Shown: in pieces, positions 19,202 to 27,894 of the stretch
Layout: every line of letters starts with the position of its first letter
Numbering within the stretch: position 1 is the first letter of the stretch
NCBI RefSeq assembly: GCF_964063345.1
Contig: NZ_OZ061318.1
Coordinates: 4,464,001-4,528,000 of the forward strand
Direction of reading: 5' to 3'
DNA: 64,000 nt
Origin: Pseudomonas lini
GTDB taxonomy: Bacteria > Pseudomonadota > Gammaproteobacteria > Pseudomonadales > Pseudomonadaceae
Translations under genes and position numbers: made by a program
The notes under the pieces: generated by a model
The model's input: the letters and a program-made list of their open reading frames with translations, nothing else
Databases searched by the model: none
Told to the model about the DNA's origin: nothing

Positions 19202-19984
19202 TCAGGCCGAAACGCGCGCGATGGTATCGTCGCTGCGCAAAGTGAAGATCTCGTAACCGGTTTCGGTTACCAGCAAGGTATGTTCCCACTGTGCCGACAG
19301 CTTGCGGTCCTTGGTAATGGCGGTCCAGCCGTCGCCCAGCACCTTGGTGTCGGCCTTGCCCTGGTTGATCATCGGTTCGATGGTGAAGGTCATGCCGGCT
19401 TTCAGTTCCATGCCGGTGCCGGCGCGGCCGTAGTGCAGAATTTGCGGTTCTTCGTGGAACACCTTGCCGATGCCGTGGCCGCAGAACTCACGAACCACCG
19501 AGAAGCCGTTCTTTTCCGCGTGCTTCTGGATCACTTCACCGATATCGCCCAGGCGGCAGCCGGGCTTGACCAGTTCGATGGCCTTGTACATGCATTCCTG
19601 AGTCACCTGGGACAGACGCTCGGCCCAGACCGGCACGGTACCAACGTGGAACATGCGGCTGGTGTCGCCGTGGTAACCGTCCTTGATCACAGTCACGTCG
19701 ATATTCACGGTGTCGCCATCTTTAAGCGGCTTCTCGTTCGGGATGCCGTGGCAGACCACATGGTTGATCGAAGTGCAGATCGACTTCGGGAAGCCCTTGT
19801 AGTTGAGCGGGGCAGGGATGGCTTTCTGCTCATTGACGATGTAGTCGTGGCAGATGCGGTCCAGCTCTTCGGTGGTGACACCCGGCTTGACATAATCGGC
19901 AATCATTTCCAGCACATCGGCGGCCAATTTGCCGGCGATCCGCATTTTTGCGATGTCCTCTGGGGTTTTGAGGGTGACGGTCAT
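19202..19984 (-). CDS. map: Methionine aminopeptidase type I
   Basis: Cobalt/iron-dependent enzyme that removes the initiator methionine from nascent proteins. The 260-residue length and the metal-ligand stretches (NIDVTVIKDGYHGDTS at about 94-109, EFCGHGIGKVFHEEPQ at about 167-182, and a late TIEPMIN) fit the family. ATG 19984 yields the usual MTVTLKTPEDI start. It is divergent from rpsB across about 370 bases, a conserved arrangement. Confidence 0.95.
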   Translation of the reverse strand: MTVTLKTPEDIAKMRIAGKLAADVLEMIADYVKPGVTTEELDRICHDYIVNEQKAIPAPLNYKGFPKSICTSINHVVCHGIPNEKPLKDGDTVNIDVTVIKDGYHGDTSRMFHVGTVPVWAERLSQVTQECMYKAIELVKPGCRLGDIGEVIQKHAEKNGFSVVREFCGHGIGKVFHEEPQILHYGRAGTGMELKAGMTFTIEPMINQGKADTKVLGDGWTAITKDRKLSAQWEHTLLVTETGYEIFTLRSDDTIARVSA

Positions 19985-20212
19985 ACAGGCTCTCTCTGCG
20001 CTCAATGGCGCCTTCTAAAACGAAATGGGCATTGCGCGAATAATTGTCGCGGCCCTGAAAAACACGATTCTATCAGACGATCAGCGCAAATCTGAGCCTC
20101 TGTGCATCGCTTCTCTCTATAGGATGGCGCATTCTGGGGGGATTCCAAGGCGGGGGCCAAAAGCATTCCCAAGGTTTTCAGAATCCGGGTTCCGTTTTTT
20201 TCTGCCTTGTGA

Positions 20213-20357
20213 TATAAAATGCGCCGCTTTCCGGGGATACCCTGGAAGGCTTAAATCCACACACGTGTCGACACGATGACCTGGGTGCCTTCAGCTGATG
20301 CTGCTGGTTGGTCATTGGGATACGTGGAGGCCAAACCCGACTTATTAAGGAACTATC
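20213..20357 (+). promoter_or_regulatory. rpsB promoter and long leader
   Basis: In the 373-base map-rpsB gap a TATAAA (20213-20218) forms a likely -10. About 140 bases of leader follow, containing short self-complementary stretches before AAGGAACTATC-ATG. In E. coli and relatives S2 represses its own operon through the rpsB leader. Such control here is inferred from position and length, not from a matched motif. The remainder of the gap would hold the map promoter. Confidence 0.45.
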
Positions 20358-21095
20358 ATGTCCCAAGTCAACATGCGCGATATGCTGAAGGCCGGTGTGC
20401 ACTTCGGTCACCAGACCCGTTACTGGAACCCGAAAATGGGTAAATACATTTTCGGCGCGCGTAACAAGATTCACATTATCAACCTTGAAAAAACCCTGCC
20501 AATGTTCAACGAAGCTCTGACTTTCGTAGAGCGTCTGGCCCAGGGCAAAAACAAGATCCTGTTCGTCGGCACCAAGCGTTCCGCTGGCAAGATCGTTGCT
20601 GAAGAAGCAGCACGTTGCGGTTCGCCGTACGTCGACCACCGCTGGTTGGGCGGCATGCTGACCAACTTCAAAACCATCCGTGCTTCCATCAAGCGTCTGC
20701 GTGACCTTGAAGTGCAAGCCGAAGACGGTACTTTCGCCAAGCTGACCAAGAAAGAAGCGCTGATGCGCACTCGCGATCTTGAGAAGCTGGATCGTTCCCT
20801 GGGTGGTATCAAGGACATGGGCGGTCTGCCAGACGCTCTGTTCGTTATCGACGTTGATCACGAGCGCATCGCGATCACCGAAGCCAACAAGCTGGGCATC
20901 CCGGTTATCGGCGTAGTCGATACCAACAGCAGCCCGGAAGGCGTTGACTACATCATCCCAGGCAACGATGACGCAATCCGCGCTATCCAGCTGTACATGG
21001 GTTCGATGGCTGACGCTGTAATCCGCGGTCGCAACCATGTTGCTGGCGGCACCGAGCAGTTCGTTGAAGAAGCTCCGGCAGCTGCAGCTGAGTAA
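20358..21095 (+). CDS. rpsB: 30S ribosomal protein S2
   Basis: Universal small-subunit protein, 245 residues. Recognised by the N-terminal [20 protein letters not shown], the central [16 protein letters not shown] and [14 protein letters not shown], and the [11 protein letters not shown] segment. AAGGA lies six bases before the ATG. It is the first gene of the rpsB-tsf unit. The alanine-rich acidic tail (EEAPAAAAE) is common in Pseudomonas. Confidence 0.98.
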   Translation: MSQVNMRDMLKAGVHFGHQTRYWNPKMGKYIFGARNKIHIINLEKTLPMFNEALTFVERLAQGKNKILFVGTKRSAGKIVAEEAARCGSPYVDHRWLGGMLTNFKTIRASIKRLRDLEVQAEDGTFAKLTKKEALMRTRDLEKLDRSLGGIKDMGGLPDALFVIDVDHERIAITEANKLGIPVIGVVDTNSSPEGVDYIIPGNDDAIRAIQLYMGSMADAVIRGRNHVAGGTEQFVEEAPAAAAE

Positions 21096-21121
21096 CTGAC
21101 GCCCTGGCGTTGACTCAGTAA

Positions 21122-21150
21122 GCAAAAAGGGGGCTTGGCCCCCTTTTTGC
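21122..21150 (+). terminator. Terminator-like hairpin between rpsB and tsf
   Basis: GCAAAAAGGGGG pairs with CCCCCTTTTTGC around a short TTGG-containing loop, with the U-run forming part of the stem. It begins 27 bases after the rpsB stop and would let only part of the transcripts continue into tsf, as known for the E. coli operon. Confidence 0.85.
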
Positions 21151-21288
21151 CACCTCGAAAACCATTTGTGAGCAGCGCAGCTACAGCATTTGTAACGTGC
21201 AGCGGCTAACAAAGGGTGGTTCGGGAAGAATTGAACGCCCGTTCGATCGGGTGGAATGGTTGAAAACCTATCCAAGAGGAATTTTGAA

Positions 21289-22152
21289 ATGGCAGAGATT
21301 ACTGCAGCGTTGGTCAAAGAACTGCGCGAGCGTACCGGCGAAGGCATGATGGACTGCAAAAAGGCCTTGACCAAGGCTGGCGGCGACATCGAAAAAGCCA
21401 TTGATGACATGCGTGCTTCTGGCGCCATCAAGGCTGCCAAGAAAGCAGGCAACGTTGCCGCTGAAGGCGCGATCGCTCTTAAAGAAGACGGTAAATCCGC
21501 CGTTCTGCTGGAAGTGAACTCGCAGACCGACTTCCTGGCCCTGCAAGACGACTTCAAGGCATTTGTTGCTGCAAGCGTTGAAAAAGCGTTCACCGACAAA
21601 CTGACTGACGTCGCTCCGCTGATCGAAGCTCAAGAAGCCGATCGTCTGGTTCTGGTCGGCAAGGTTGGCGAAAACGTCAACATCCGTCGCCTGGCGCGCG
21701 TTGAAGGTGATGTTGTTGGTGGTTACCTGCACGGCAACAAGATCGGTGTCGCGGTTGTTCTTAAAGGCGGCAACGTTGAGCTGGCCAAGGACATCGCTAT
21801 GCACGTAGCGGCCACCAACCCTGAATTCCTGCTGCCATCGGAAGTTTCCGCTGAAGCGGTCGAGCGCGAGAAAGGCGTGTTCCTGACCCTCAACGCTGAC
21901 AAGATCGCTGGCAAGCCAGAAAACATCGTTGAAAACATGGTCAAAGGTCGTATCAGCAAGTTCCTGGCTGAAGCGAGCCTGGTTGAGCAGGCGTTCGTCA
22001 AGAACCCTGAAATCAAGGTCGGCGAACTGGCCAAGAAAGCCGGTGCTGAAATCGTTTCTTTCACCTACTTCAAAGTAGGCGAAGGCATCGAGAAGCCGGT
22101 CGACAACTTCGCTGAAGAAGTTGCTGCCCAGCTGGCTGCCGCCAAGCAATAA
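21289..22152 (+). CDS. tsf: Elongation factor Ts
   Basis: Guanine-nucleotide exchange factor for EF-Tu, 287 residues. The N-terminal UBA-like domain carries the signature RTGEGMMDCKKALTKAGGD (about 14-32), and the core contains NSQTDFLALQDDFK, the EF-Tu contact region. ATG 21289 has AAGAGG upstream; an earlier in-frame start at 21256 is discarded because the UBA domain starts at MAEITAALVKEL. Confidence 0.97.
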   Translation: MAEITAALVKELRERTGEGMMDCKKALTKAGGDIEKAIDDMRASGAIKAAKKAGNVAAEGAIALKEDGKSAVLLEVNSQTDFLALQDDFKAFVAASVEKAFTDKLTDVAPLIEAQEADRLVLVGKVGENVNIRRLARVEGDVVGGYLHGNKIGVAVVLKGGNVELAKDIAMHVAATNPEFLLPSEVSAEAVEREKGVFLTLNADKIAGKPENIVENMVKGRISKFLAEASLVEQAFVKNPEIKVGELAKKAGAEIVSFTYFKVGEGIEKPVDNFAEEVAAQLAAAKQ

Positions 22153-22176
22153 GACGGTTTTTTAACTGTCGCCCTG

Positions 22177-22214
22177 AAGAGGCTGCCCGCTCACGCGCGC
22201 AGCCTCTTTTCAGA
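22177..22214 (+). terminator. Terminator after tsf
   Basis: AAGAGGCTGC (22177-22186) pairs with GCAGCCTCTT (22199-22208) and is followed by TTCAG. The stem is strong and the U-tract is short. It closes the rpsB-tsf unit before pyrH. Confidence 0.75.
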
Positions 22215-22362
22215 TGGGGTTGCCAATTTTAATTGGTTTCCTTTTGGAACTGGCTTACAAAGCCATGTTCCGATGGCGCTGAAGCAGTGCCAAGCTAGAG
22301 TGAACGCCAGCTGTAAACAGCTCGCAAAGAATTTTTAAAATACGCCGCAGGAGAGATTCGCA

Positions 22363-23106
22363 ATGGCTCAGCAGGGCAGTGGTTATCAGGCTCGCTATAA
22401 ACGCATTCTACTCAAGCTTAGCGGCGAGGCCCTGATGGGCTCGGAAGAGTTCGGGATCGACCCCAAAGTTCTGGATCGCATGGCGCTGGAAGTTGGCCAA
22501 CTGGTCGGCATCGGTGTTCAGGTCGGTCTGGTGATCGGTGGTGGCAACCTGTTCCGCGGCGCGGCGCTCAGCGCTGCGGGCATGGATCGGGTGACTGGCG
22601 ACCACATGGGCATGCTGGCCACTGTGATGAACGCCTTGGCGATGCGCGATGCGCTGGAACGTGCCAATATCTCGGCCATCGTGATGTCGGCCATTTCCAT
22701 GGTTGGTGTGACCGATCACTACGATCGCCGCAAAGCCATGCGCCATCTGAACGCCAAGGAAGTCGTGATTTTTGCGGCCGGTACCGGTAATCCGTTCTTC
22801 ACCACGGATTCGGCAGCCTGCTTGCGTGCAATCGAAATCGACGCTGACGTGGTGCTCAAGGCAACCAAGGTCGATGGCGTTTACACGGCTGATCCATTCA
22901 AAGACCCGCATGCCGAGAAGTTCGATCATCTGACTTATGATGAAGTACTGGATCGCAAGCTGGGTGTAATGGATTTGACGGCTATTTGCCTGTGCCGCGA
23001 CCACAAGATGCCGCTGCGCGTATTTAACATGAACAAGCCCGGCGCCCTGCTGAATATCGTACATGGCGGCGCTGAAGGGACCCTGATCGAGGAAGGCCAA
23101 CAATGA
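22363..23106 (+). CDS. pyrH: UMP kinase PyrH
   Basis: Hexameric bacterial UMP kinase (amino-acid-kinase fold) making UDP for RNA and cell-wall precursors. 247 residues with [12 protein letters not shown] (about 15-26), [10 protein letters not shown] (about 58-67) and the [12 protein letters not shown] segment (about 168-179). The ATG has GGAGAG upstream. The stop overlaps the frr start by four bases. Confidence 0.97.
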   Translation: MAQQGSGYQARYKRILLKLSGEALMGSEEFGIDPKVLDRMALEVGQLVGIGVQVGLVIGGGNLFRGAALSAAGMDRVTGDHMGMLATVMNALAMRDALERANISAIVMSAISMVGVTDHYDRRKAMRHLNAKEVVIFAAGTGNPFFTTDSAACLRAIEIDADVVLKATKVDGVYTADPFKDPHAEKFDHLTYDEVLDRKLGVMDLTAICLCRDHKMPLRVFNMNKPGALLNIVHGGAEGTLIEEGQQ

Positions 23107-23660
23107 TCAACGAAATCAAGAAAGACGCTCAAGAGCGCATGAAAAAATCCGTGGAATCGCTGGCGCATAACTTCGGTCGTATTCGTACGGGCCAGGCGCA
23201 CCCAAGCATTCTGGAAGGTGTGATGGTTCCGTACTACGGCTCCGACACTCCGATCAAGCAAGTGGCGAACATCACCGTTAAAGACGCCCGTACCCTGCAA
23301 GTGGTTGCCTTTGAGCGCAACATGCTGGGTGCCGTCGACAAAGCCATCGGTAGCGCGGGTCTGAACCTCAACCCGACCAACCTCGGTGAGTTGCTGCTGA
23401 TCTCCATGCCGGCCCTGACCGAAGAAACCCGCAAGGGCTTCACCAAGCAGGCGCGTGATGTCGCTGAAGATGCACGTGTTGCAGTGCGCAACATCCGTCG
23501 TGATGCGAACAGCCAGCTCAAGGATCTGGTCAAGGAAAAGGAAATCAGCGAAGACGAAGAGCGTCGCGCCACTGGCGAAATTGATGATCTGACCAAAAAA
23601 TACGTGGCTGAAATCGACGCGAATTTGGCGCAGAAAGAAAAAGACCTGATGGCCGTATAA
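23103..23660 (+). CDS. frr: Ribosome recycling factor
   Basis: Splits post-termination ribosomes together with EF-G. The 185-residue protein has the expected all-helical arms with a small beta domain. Recognised by [16 protein letters not shown] (about 25-40), [16 protein letters not shown] and the C-terminal [21 protein letters not shown] overlap with pyrH shows translational coupling. Confidence 0.97.
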   Translation: MINEIKKDAQERMKKSVESLAHNFGRIRTGQAHPSILEGVMVPYYGSDTPIKQVANITVKDARTLQVVAFERNMLGAVDKAIGSAGLNLNPTNLGELLLISMPALTEETRKGFTKQARDVAEDARVAVRNIRRDANSQLKDLVKEKEISEDEERRATGEIDDLTKKYVAEIDANLAQKEKDLMAV

Positions 23661-23673
23661 GGGTCACGTTTTA

Positions 23674-24429
23674 ATGGATAAGACAAAGCAGACTGCACCG
23701 CCCGCGGTGCCGCGCCATGTCGCGATCATCATGGATGGTAATAATCGCTGGGCGAAAAAACGCTTTATGCCGGGTGTCGCCGGGCATAAAGCGGGGGTGG
23801 ATGCGGTTCGTGCGGTAATCGAGGTGTGTGCCGAGGCCAAGGTCGAAGTACTGACCTTGTTCGCCTTCTCCAGCGAGAACTGGCAGCGTCCGGCCGATGA
23901 GGTCAGTGCCTTGATGGATTTGTTTTTCAGGGCGTTGCGTCGCGAGGCCAAGCGCCTCAACGACAACAACATCAGTTTGCGCATCATTGGCGATCGTTCG
24001 CGTTTTCACCCGGAGCTTCAGGCCGCCATGCGCGAAGCCGAGGCGATGACTGTCGGTGCCAACCGCTTTGTCCTGCAGATTGCTGCCAATTACGGCGGTC
24101 AGTGGGACATTGCGCAAGCAGCGCAGCGTCTGGCACGGGAAGTTCAGGCCGGGCACCTGCGTCCGGAGGACATTACCCCTGAGCTGTTGCAAACGTGTCT
24201 GGCAACCGGTGACCTGCCGTTGCCGGACTTGTGCATCCGTACCGGTGGCGAGCATCGCATCAGCAACTTCCTGCTGTGGCAGCTGGCTTACGCCGAGTTG
24301 TACTTCTCCGACCTGTTCTGGCCGGACTTCAAACACGACGCCATGCGCAATGCGCTGGCCGATTTCGCTTCTCGCCAGCGTCGCTTCGGTAAAACGAGCG
24401 AGCAGGTCGAGGCTGGAGCCCGGGTTTAA
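23674..24429 (+). CDS. uppS: Undecaprenyl diphosphate synthase UppS
   Basis: Cis-prenyltransferase that extends farnesyl diphosphate with IPP to C55, the lipid carrier for peptidoglycan and O-antigen. 251 residues. The catalytic Asp is in IIMDGNNRWAKKR (about 17-29), FAFSSENW follows (about 67-74), and the late RTGGEHRISNFLLWQ and ELYFSDLFWPDF are diagnostic. The stop shares its A with the cdsA ATG (TAATG). Confidence 0.96.
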   Translation: MDKTKQTAPPAVPRHVAIIMDGNNRWAKKRFMPGVAGHKAGVDAVRAVIEVCAEAKVEVLTLFAFSSENWQRPADEVSALMDLFFRALRREAKRLNDNNISLRIIGDRSRFHPELQAAMREAEAMTVGANRFVLQIAANYGGQWDIAQAAQRLAREVQAGHLRPEDITPELLQTCLATGDLPLPDLCIRTGGEHRISNFLLWQLAYAELYFSDLFWPDFKHDAMRNALADFASRQRRFGKTSEQVEAGARV

Positions 24430-25232
24430 TGCTTAAACAACGAATCATCACGGCGCTGATTCTGCTGCCGATTGCCCTGTGCGGGTTTTTCCTGCTCGAA
24501 GGGTCCGGTTTTGCGCTGTTCATCGGGCTGGTGGTGACGCTCGGAGCGTGGGAGTGGGCGCGTTTGGCAGGTTTCGCGGCTCAGTCGATTCGCGTTGCCT
24601 ATGCGGCTGTGGTCGCGTTGGCGCTGTTTGTCATGCATATCGTGCCGGGGCTCGCGCCTTGGGTGTTGGGCGCCTCAGTGCTCTGGTGGGGCGTGGCCAC
24701 CTATCTGGTATTGACCTATCCACAGTCCAGTGAACACTGGGCCAGCGCAGCCTGCAAACTGGTAATCGGTTTGTTGATTCTGTTACCGGCCTGGCAAGGC
24801 CTGGTGTTGATCAAGCAAGAGCCCTTGGGCAATTGGCTGATCATGGCGGTGATGGTGCTGGTCTGGGGGGCCGATATCGGTGCGTACTTTTCCGGTCGGG
24901 CCTTCGGCAAACGCAAGCTGGCGCCACAGGTCAGCCCTGGCAAGAGCTGGGAAGGGGTGTACGGCGGCTTGCTGCTGAGTCTGGTAATTACAGCATTCGT
25001 CGGTTTTGTGCGGGACTGGAGTTTCGCTCAGATGCTGATGGGGCTGTTCGGTGCCGCAATTATCGTCTTCATTTCAGTCGTGGGCGATCTCACCGAAAGC
25101 ATGTTCAAGCGCCAGTCGGGGATCAAGGACAGCAGTAATCTGCTGCCCGGCCACGGCGGTGTGCTGGACCGCATCGATAGTCTGACGGCGGCGATTCCGG
25201 TATTCGCTGTGCTGCTGTGGATGGCCGCATGA
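24429..25232 (+). CDS. cdsA: Phosphatidate cytidylyltransferase CdsA
   Basis: Integral membrane enzyme making CDP-diacylglycerol from CTP and phosphatidate. The 267-residue product is hydrophobic with about seven to eight membrane segments. The family signature near the C-terminus is present as [17 protein letters not shown], with [20 protein letters not shown] upstream. Its stop overlaps the dxr start (ATGA). Confidence 0.95.
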   Translation: MLKQRIITALILLPIALCGFFLLEGSGFALFIGLVVTLGAWEWARLAGFAAQSIRVAYAAVVALALFVMHIVPGLAPWVLGASVLWWGVATYLVLTYPQSSEHWASAACKLVIGLLILLPAWQGLVLIKQEPLGNWLIMAVMVLVWGADIGAYFSGRAFGKRKLAPQVSPGKSWEGVYGGLLLSLVITAFVGFVRDWSFAQMLMGLFGAAIIVFISVVGDLTESMFKRQSGIKDSSNLLPGHGGVLDRIDSLTAAIPVFAVLLWMAA

Positions 25233-26419
25233 GCCGCCCACAACAGATTACCGTGCTGGGAGCGACCGGTTCGATTGGTCTGAGTACCCTCGACGTCATT
25301 GCTCGTCATCCCGAGCGTTATCAGGTTTTCGCCTTGAGCGGCTTCACTCGTTTGAGTGAGTTGCTGGCGCTGTGTGTGCGTCACTCGCCGCGCTTCGCCG
25401 TCGTGCCGGAATCTGGCGCTGCCCGGGGCTTGCAGGACGATTTGCGCGCGGCCGGTCTGTCGACCCGCGTTCTGGTGGGAGAGGAGGGCTTGTGTCAGGT
25501 CGCCTCCGATCCGGAAGTCGATGCCGTGATGGCGGCCATTGTCGGTGCGGCGGGCTTGCGTCCGACCCTGGCGGCGGTCGAGGCCGGCAAGAAAATTCTT
25601 CTGGCCAATAAAGAAGCACTGGTGATGTCCGGTGCGCTGTTCATGCAGGCCGTGCGCAAAAGCGGTTCAGTGCTGCTGCCGATCGACAGCGAGCACAACG
25701 CGATTTTCCAGTGCATGCCACAGGATTTCGCTCGTGGGCTTGGCGCGGTCGGTGTGCGTCGGATTTTACTGACAGCCTCTGGCGGCCCGTTCCGGCAGAC
25801 GCCAATGGCCGAACTGGCGCATGTTTCCCCCGAGCAAGCGTGTGCGCATCCGAATTGGTCCATGGGGCGCAAGATTTCGGTGGATTCGGCCAGCATGATG
25901 AACAAAGGGCTCGAGCTGATCGAGGCCTGCTGGCTGTTCGATGCCACGCCGTCCCAGGTCGAAGTGGTGATTCACCCGCAGAGCGTGATTCATTCGCTGG
26001 TCGACTACATCGATGGTTCGGTACTGGCGCAGTTAGGCAATCCGGACATGCGCACGCCGATTGCCAATGCCTTGGCATGGCCAGAGCGAATCGACTCGGG
26101 TGTTGCGCCGCTGGACCTGTTTGCCATCGCTCGCCTGGATTTCCAGGCGCCCGATGAAGAGCGTTTCCCTTGCCTGCGACTTGCACGACAAGCCGCCGAG
26201 GCTGGCAACAGCGCGCCGGCCATGCTCAATGCCGCGAATGAAGTGGCTGTGGCGGCCTTTCTCGACGGACGGGTTCGCTACCTGGAAATCGCGAGTATTA
26301 TCGAGGAAGTGTTGAGCCTCGAGCCTGTGGTTGTGGTGGATGATCTCGAGGCAGTGTTTACGGCTGATGCGAAAGCACGGGTACTGGCCGGGCAATGGTT
26401 GAGCCGTCACGGGCGATAA
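25229..26419 (+). CDS. dxr: 1-Deoxy-D-xylulose 5-phosphate reductoisomerase Dxr
   Basis: Second step of the MEP isoprenoid pathway: NADPH-dependent conversion of DXP to MEP. 396 residues with the N-terminal NADPH motif [16 protein letters not shown] (about 8-23), the substrate region [13 protein letters not shown] (about 148-160), and [20 protein letters not shown] (about 209-228). The ATG at 25229 lies within the last codons of cdsA; an earlier in-frame GTG is less likely. Supplies precursors for uppS just upstream. Confidence 0.96.
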   Translation: MSRPQQITVLGATGSIGLSTLDVIARHPERYQVFALSGFTRLSELLALCVRHSPRFAVVPESGAARGLQDDLRAAGLSTRVLVGEEGLCQVASDPEVDAVMAAIVGAAGLRPTLAAVEAGKKILLANKEALVMSGALFMQAVRKSGSVLLPIDSEHNAIFQCMPQDFARGLGAVGVRRILLTASGGPFRQTPMAELAHVSPEQACAHPNWSMGRKISVDSASMMNKGLELIEACWLFDATPSQVEVVIHPQSVIHSLVDYIDGSVLAQLGNPDMRTPIANALAWPERIDSGVAPLDLFAIARLDFQAPDEERFPCLRLARQAAEAGNSAPAMLNAANEVAVAAFLDGRVRYLEIASIIEEVLSLEPVVVVDDLEAVFTADAKARVLAGQWLSRHGR

Positions 26420-26469
26420 GTGCTGCAGTACGTTGCCCCATGCAGCACTGATAGTTGCGGAGAAAATAC

Positions 26470-27822
26470 ATGAGCGCGCTCTATATGATTGTCGGCACCC
26501 TGGTAGCGCTGGGCGTGCTGGTCACCTTCCACGAATTCGGCCATTTCTGGGTCGCGCGTCGCTGTGGGGTCAAAGTGCTGCGTTTCTCCGTAGGCTTCGG
26601 CATGCCGCTGCTGCGCTGGCACGACAGCAAAGGCACTGAGTTTGTGATCGCCGCCATCCCGTTGGGTGGCTACGTGAAGATGCTCGACGAGCGCGAAGGT
26701 GAGGTCCCGGCCGATCAGGTCGATCAATCCTTCAATCGCAAATCTGTCCGTCAGCGCATCGCCATCGTCGCGGCCGGCCCGATCGCCAACTTTCTATTGG
26801 CAATGGTGTTTTTCTGGGCACTGGCAATGCTGGGCAGCGAGCAGGTGCGGCCGGTTATCGGTGCGGTCGAGTCCGGCAGTATTGCCTCCAAGGCAGGTTT
26901 GAGCCCGGGTCAGGAAATCATGGCCATCGATGGTGAGCCAACCTCCGGCTGGGCCGCGGTGAACCTGCAGCTGATCCGTCGTCTGGGTGAGAGCGGTTCC
27001 CTTCAATTGCTGGTCCGCGAACAGGGCACCACGGTGGACTCCCCTCGTGAGCTGGTGCTGGACAAGTGGCTCAAGGGTGCCGAGGAGCCAGATCCGATTC
27101 GCTCGCTGGGTATTCGTCCTTGGCGTCCGGCGTTGCCACCAGTCCTGGCCGAATTTGATCCGAAAGGGCCGGCGAAGGCTGCGGGCCTGAAGCCGGGTGA
27201 CCGCTTGTTGGCCCTTGATGGCAAGGCGCTGGACGACTGGCAGCAGGTAGTCGACATCGTCCGTATGCATCCGGATACCAAAATCATGCTGCGCGTCGAG
27301 CGCGATGGTGCTCAAATCGACCTCCCTGTGACGTTGGCCGCTCGCGGCGAGAGCAAGTCACCCAGTGGTTATCTGGGCGCCGGGGTGAAAGCGGTCGATT
27401 GGCCACCAGAGATGATTCGCGAAGTTAGTTACGGTCCGGTGGCTGCGATTGGCGAGGGTGCCCGACGCACTTGGACCATGAGCGTACTGACCCTCGATTC
27501 GCTCAAGAAAATGTTGTTCGGTGAGCTCTCGGTAAAAAACTTGAGTGGACCGATAACCATTGCTAAAGTGGCGGGCGCTTCTGCCCAGTCGGGCGTCGCT
27601 GATTTCCTGAATTTCCTTGCTTATCTGAGTATTAGCCTGGGGGTTCTGAATTTGTTGCCCATTCCTGTACTGGATGGGGGGCATTTGTTGTTTTATCTGA
27701 TCGAGTGGGCGCGTGGTCGTCCCTTGTCGGATCGGGTGCAAGGTTGGGGGATACAGATCGGTATCAGTTTGGTGGTCGGGGTGATGTTACTTGCTCTGGT
27801 CAATGATCTGGGTCGACTGTAA
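26470..27822 (+). CDS. rseP: Site-2 protease RseP
   Basis: Inner-membrane zinc protease that makes the second cut of the anti-sigma factor (MucA/RseA) and releases the envelope-stress sigma factor AlgU/RpoE. 450 residues. Zinc site HEFGH at 21-25 in the first membrane helix, two periplasmic PDZ domains (about 110-190 and 200-285), and the second active-site motif NLLPIPVLDGGHL near 393. ATG 26470 has GGAG upstream. Start at 26455 is rejected because it adds only charged residues before the first helix. Confidence 0.96.
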   Translation: MSALYMIVGTLVALGVLVTFHEFGHFWVARRCGVKVLRFSVGFGMPLLRWHDSKGTEFVIAAIPLGGYVKMLDEREGEVPADQVDQSFNRKSVRQRIAIVAAGPIANFLLAMVFFWALAMLGSEQVRPVIGAVESGSIASKAGLSPGQEIMAIDGEPTSGWAAVNLQLIRRLGESGSLQLLVREQGTTVDSPRELVLDKWLKGAEEPDPIRSLGIRPWRPALPPVLAEFDPKGPAKAAGLKPGDRLLALDGKALDDWQQVVDIVRMHPDTKIMLRVERDGAQIDLPVTLAARGESKSPSGYLGAGVKAVDWPPEMIREVSYGPVAAIGEGARRTWTMSVLTLDSLKKMLFGELSVKNLSGPITIAKVAGASAQSGVADFLNFLAYLSISLGVLNLLPIPVLDGGHLLFYLIEWARGRPLSDRVQGWGIQIGISLVVGVMLLALVNDLGRL

Positions 27823-27842
27823 CGCTTCGCTGAATTGCGAAT

Positions 27843-27868
27843 CTGCCGCATTTTGCGGCAGTTTTTAT
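27843..27868 (+). terminator. Rho-independent terminator between rseP and bamA
   Basis: CTGCCGCA (27843-27850) and TGCGGCAG (27854-27861) form an 8-bp stem with a TTT loop, followed by TTTTTAT. It lies 27 bases before the bamA start, inside a run of same-strand genes, so it likely lowers readthrough into bamA rather than ending an operon fully. Confidence 0.85.
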
Positions 27869-27894
27869 TGCCAGTTGGAATAAGAAAGGACTTC

